NCBI GenBank assembly: GCA_028869325.1
Contig: JAGWST010000283.1
Span: 1 to 7,613, forward strand
Direction: 5' to 3'
Length of the DNA stretch: 7,613 nucleotides
Origin: a bacterium
GTDB lineage: Bacteria; Vulcanimicrobiota; Vulcanimicrobiia; Vulcanimicrobiales; SCRA01
Shown here in pieces: positions 5,481 to 7,613 of this stretch. Position 1 is the first letter of the stretch. Each line of letters begins with the position of its first letter. Below the pieces are notes generated by a model. The model made no database searches and was not told the DNA's origin. It saw nothing but the letters and a program-made list of their open reading frames with translations. A program made the position numbers and the translations under genes.

Positions 5481-6080
5481 CTACGCGCGCTGCGCGGAGA
5501 GATCGCCGGCCGCGCGCTCGATCGCTGCCATGCGCGCGCGCTGCGCGTCGATCAGTGCCTCATCTTTGATGTAGGCGTGATTCACGCGAACGTTCTCGAA
5601 GGCGCCCGTGATCGCGGCACGCGCGAAGGTCTGGGCGCAGCGAACGTCGCTCTGGGCGTGCGGTGTACCGGCTTGGGCCATCTCGCCGGCGAGGCGCAGG
5701 ATCTCCAGCGCCGTCTGCGCGTTGCGCAGCGGTGCCTCCGCGGCCTCCGCAAGGGCGCATTGAAGGCTCGCCGCGCGCGTCTGGCGCTCGGCATCGCTGG
5801 TGCGCGGAAGCCGCTGCGCGGCGACGACGGCGGCGTAGGCCTCCTCGTCGGCCTTGCGGCCGGTCAGCGAGACCGCGCGCAGCTCGTCGGCGCGGGCCAC
5901 GAGCGCGGCGACCCGTTCGTGACGCTCGGCGAGCTTGGGCGAGGCCAGCGTCAGGCGCCCCACCATCGCCACCAGCGCCGCAGCCAAGGCGCCGACTAGG
6001 CTCGCAGCGCTCCCGCCGCCCGGTGTCGAGTCGTCCGAAGCCAGGCGGTCGAGATAACTCTCCAGCGATTCGTGATCCAT
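5481..6080 (-). CDS. Stand-alone FtcD-C cyclodeaminase/methenyl-THF cyclohydrolase family protein
   Basis: The protein has 199 residues, one FtcD-C domain without the N-terminal formiminotransferase. Signatures are STPGGGSAASLVGALAAAL (18-36), the DEEAYAAVVAAQRLP region (78-92), and SDVRCAQTFARAAITGAFEN followed by VRVNHAYIKDE (144-174). The family either deaminates formimino-tetrahydrofolate (histidine breakdown) or hydrolyses 5,10-methenyl-tetrahydrofolate (FchA type). No histidine-degradation genes are visible and an S-adenosylhomocysteinase gene lies divergently alongside, so the one-carbon cyclohydrolase role is favoured, by inference. The start at ATG 6080 was chosen because family members begin just before the ExxLxxLAS helix. 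A longer frame back to 6185 adds 35 Pro/Arg-rich residues that look non-coding and would overlap leader elements of the divergent gene. No strong ribosome binding site is seen. Confidence 0.9.
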   Translation of the reverse strand: MDHESLESYLDRLASDDSTPGGGSAASLVGALAAALVAMVGRLTLASPKLAERHERVAALVARADELRAVSLTGRKADEEAYAAVVAAQRLPRTSDAERQTRAASLQCALAEAAEAPLRNAQTALEILRLAGEMAQAGTPHAQSDVRCAQTFARAAITGAFENVRVNHAYIKDEALIDAQRARMAAIERAAGDLSAQRA

Positions 6081-6122
6081 GGCGGGGCGCGATTCCGCGC
6101 CGCGCGCGCGGGCCCTCCAATT

Positions 6123-6138
6123 GCCCCGGCTCCGGGGC
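6123..6138. other. Strong GC hairpin in the divergent cyclohydrolase-sahH gap
   Basis: GCCCCGGCTCCGGGGC folds as a perfect 6-bp stem with a GCTC loop. Neither strand shows a following T-run, so a classical terminator is unlikely. It directly precedes the riboswitch-like stretch and could be a separate leader stem or an operator. Confidence 0.4.
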
Positions 6139-6140
6139 CT

Positions 6141-6202
6141 GGGAGGAGGAGGGCGGCAGGCAAAGAAGGGCGAGGCTTCCCGCATGTCGGCGGCCAGCCG
6201 CT
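6141..6202 (+). promoter_or_regulatory. Possible degenerate SAH-riboswitch-like leader of sahH
   Basis: Positions 6146-6157 read GAGGAGGGCGGC, which agrees with 10 of 12 bases of the conserved SAH riboswitch core GAGGAGCGCUGC as I recall it. After 15 nt comes AGGCT (6173-6177), the second conserved block. GGGAGG (6141-6146) can pair with CTTCCC (6176-6181) as a P1-like stem, with one G-U. GGCGGC (6152-6157) can pair with GCCGCT (6197-6202) as a pseudoknot-like helix. The location, just upstream of an S-adenosylhomocysteinase gene, is the classical one. However, the mismatches fall in highly conserved bases and helix registers are shifted, so this is a lead and not an identification. Confidence 0.25.
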
Positions 6203-6229
6203 GCGGGCGTTCTGTGTCTCGACGTATGA

Positions 6230-7513
<1,284 letters not shown>

Positions 7514-7536
7514 GGCGCGCCCTAGCATAGGCGGCA

Positions 7537-7561
7537 AGAGCTATAGAACTCGCGAAGCTCT
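7537..7561. repeat. Short inverted repeat downstream of ahcY
   Basis: AGAGCT (7537-7542) and AGCTCT (7556-7561) flank a 13-nt loop in the 92-nt gap after the ahcY stop. The stem is only 6 bp and is not followed by a T-run, so it is at best a weak terminator or a site ahead of the next gene. Confidence 0.2.
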
Positions 7562-7605
7562 ACGTTGAAAAATAGGCTTCCTCACTCACACAGGAGCCCG
7601 TTCAA

Positions 7606-7613
7606 ATGGCCTA
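7606..7613 (+). CDS. Start of a next gene, cut by the right edge
   Basis: An ATG at 7606 is preceded by AGGAG at 7592-7596 with 9 nt spacing. Only Met-Ala and a partial codon are visible, so the product cannot be named. It would be co-directional with ahcY, after a 92-nt gap. Confidence 0.45.

Noticed and set aside
4547..5569. Plus-strand open frame of 340 codons overlapping the PHP gene
   Set aside because: The translation is Arg/Ala/Gly-rich with no motifs; the overlapping frame has every PHP metal ligand.
6096..6112. Alternating CG run that might form Z-DNA
   Set aside because: Runs of this length are expected in such GC-rich sequence and nothing else supports a role.
6081..6185. N-terminal extension of the FtcD-C gene to ATG 6185
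   Set aside because: The 35 extra residues are Pro/Arg-rich, absent from the family, lack a ribosome binding site and overlap leader elements of the divergent gene.

Overview
The window is a GC-rich, gene-dense piece of a bacterial chromosome carrying nine genes, seven complete and one cut off at each edge. No tRNA, rRNA, CRISPR array or mobile element was seen. Frequent GTG starts, an RseB-type envelope-stress regulator and an adenosylhomocysteinase lacking the usual C-terminal tail suggest a poorly characterised, GC-rich bacterial lineage. Eremiobacterota/WPS-2 or Armatimonadota-like bacteria are a guess from general impression, not a demonstrated placement.

Left block (1-2606, minus strand, transcribed right to left): an ECF sigma factor, its membrane-spanning zinc-finger anti-sigma factor, an exported RseB-like sensor of the anti-sigma factor, and the start of a membrane-anchored polysaccharide deacetylase. 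Spacings are 15, 5 and 43 nt, so this looks like one envelope-stress operon. Upstream lie a candidate ECF promoter (-35 GGGAACT, -10 CGTATA, with a palindromic spacer), two heptamer direct repeats 11 bp apart, and a seven-codon leader reading frame whose stop overlaps the sigma factor's GTG start.

Middle block (2855-5480): an unrecognised 183-residue protein with a duplicated helical unit, an acidic linker and a lysine-rich tail (plus strand); CutA (minus strand, convergent, 1 nt away), whose start codon sits in an 18-bp perfect palindrome; then a plus-strand pair, a YmdB-family metallophosphoesterase followed 14 nt later by a PHP-domain phosphoesterase. Both are metal-dependent enzymes, probably acting on nucleotide or RNA phosphoesters.

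Right block (5481-7613): a stand-alone FtcD-C/methenyl-tetrahydrofolate cyclohydrolase-type protein (minus) divergent from S-adenosylhomocysteine hydrolase (plus). Together these suggest folate one-carbon and methyl-cycle metabolism. The leader of the hydrolase gene holds a strong hairpin and a stretch resembling the core of the SAH riboswitch. A well-placed ribosome binding site and ATG at the right edge mark the next gene.

The most unusual items are the sigma operon's control region, the unrecognised 183-residue protein, the CutA start palindrome and the possible SAH-sensing leader. None of these by itself demonstrates a new system.
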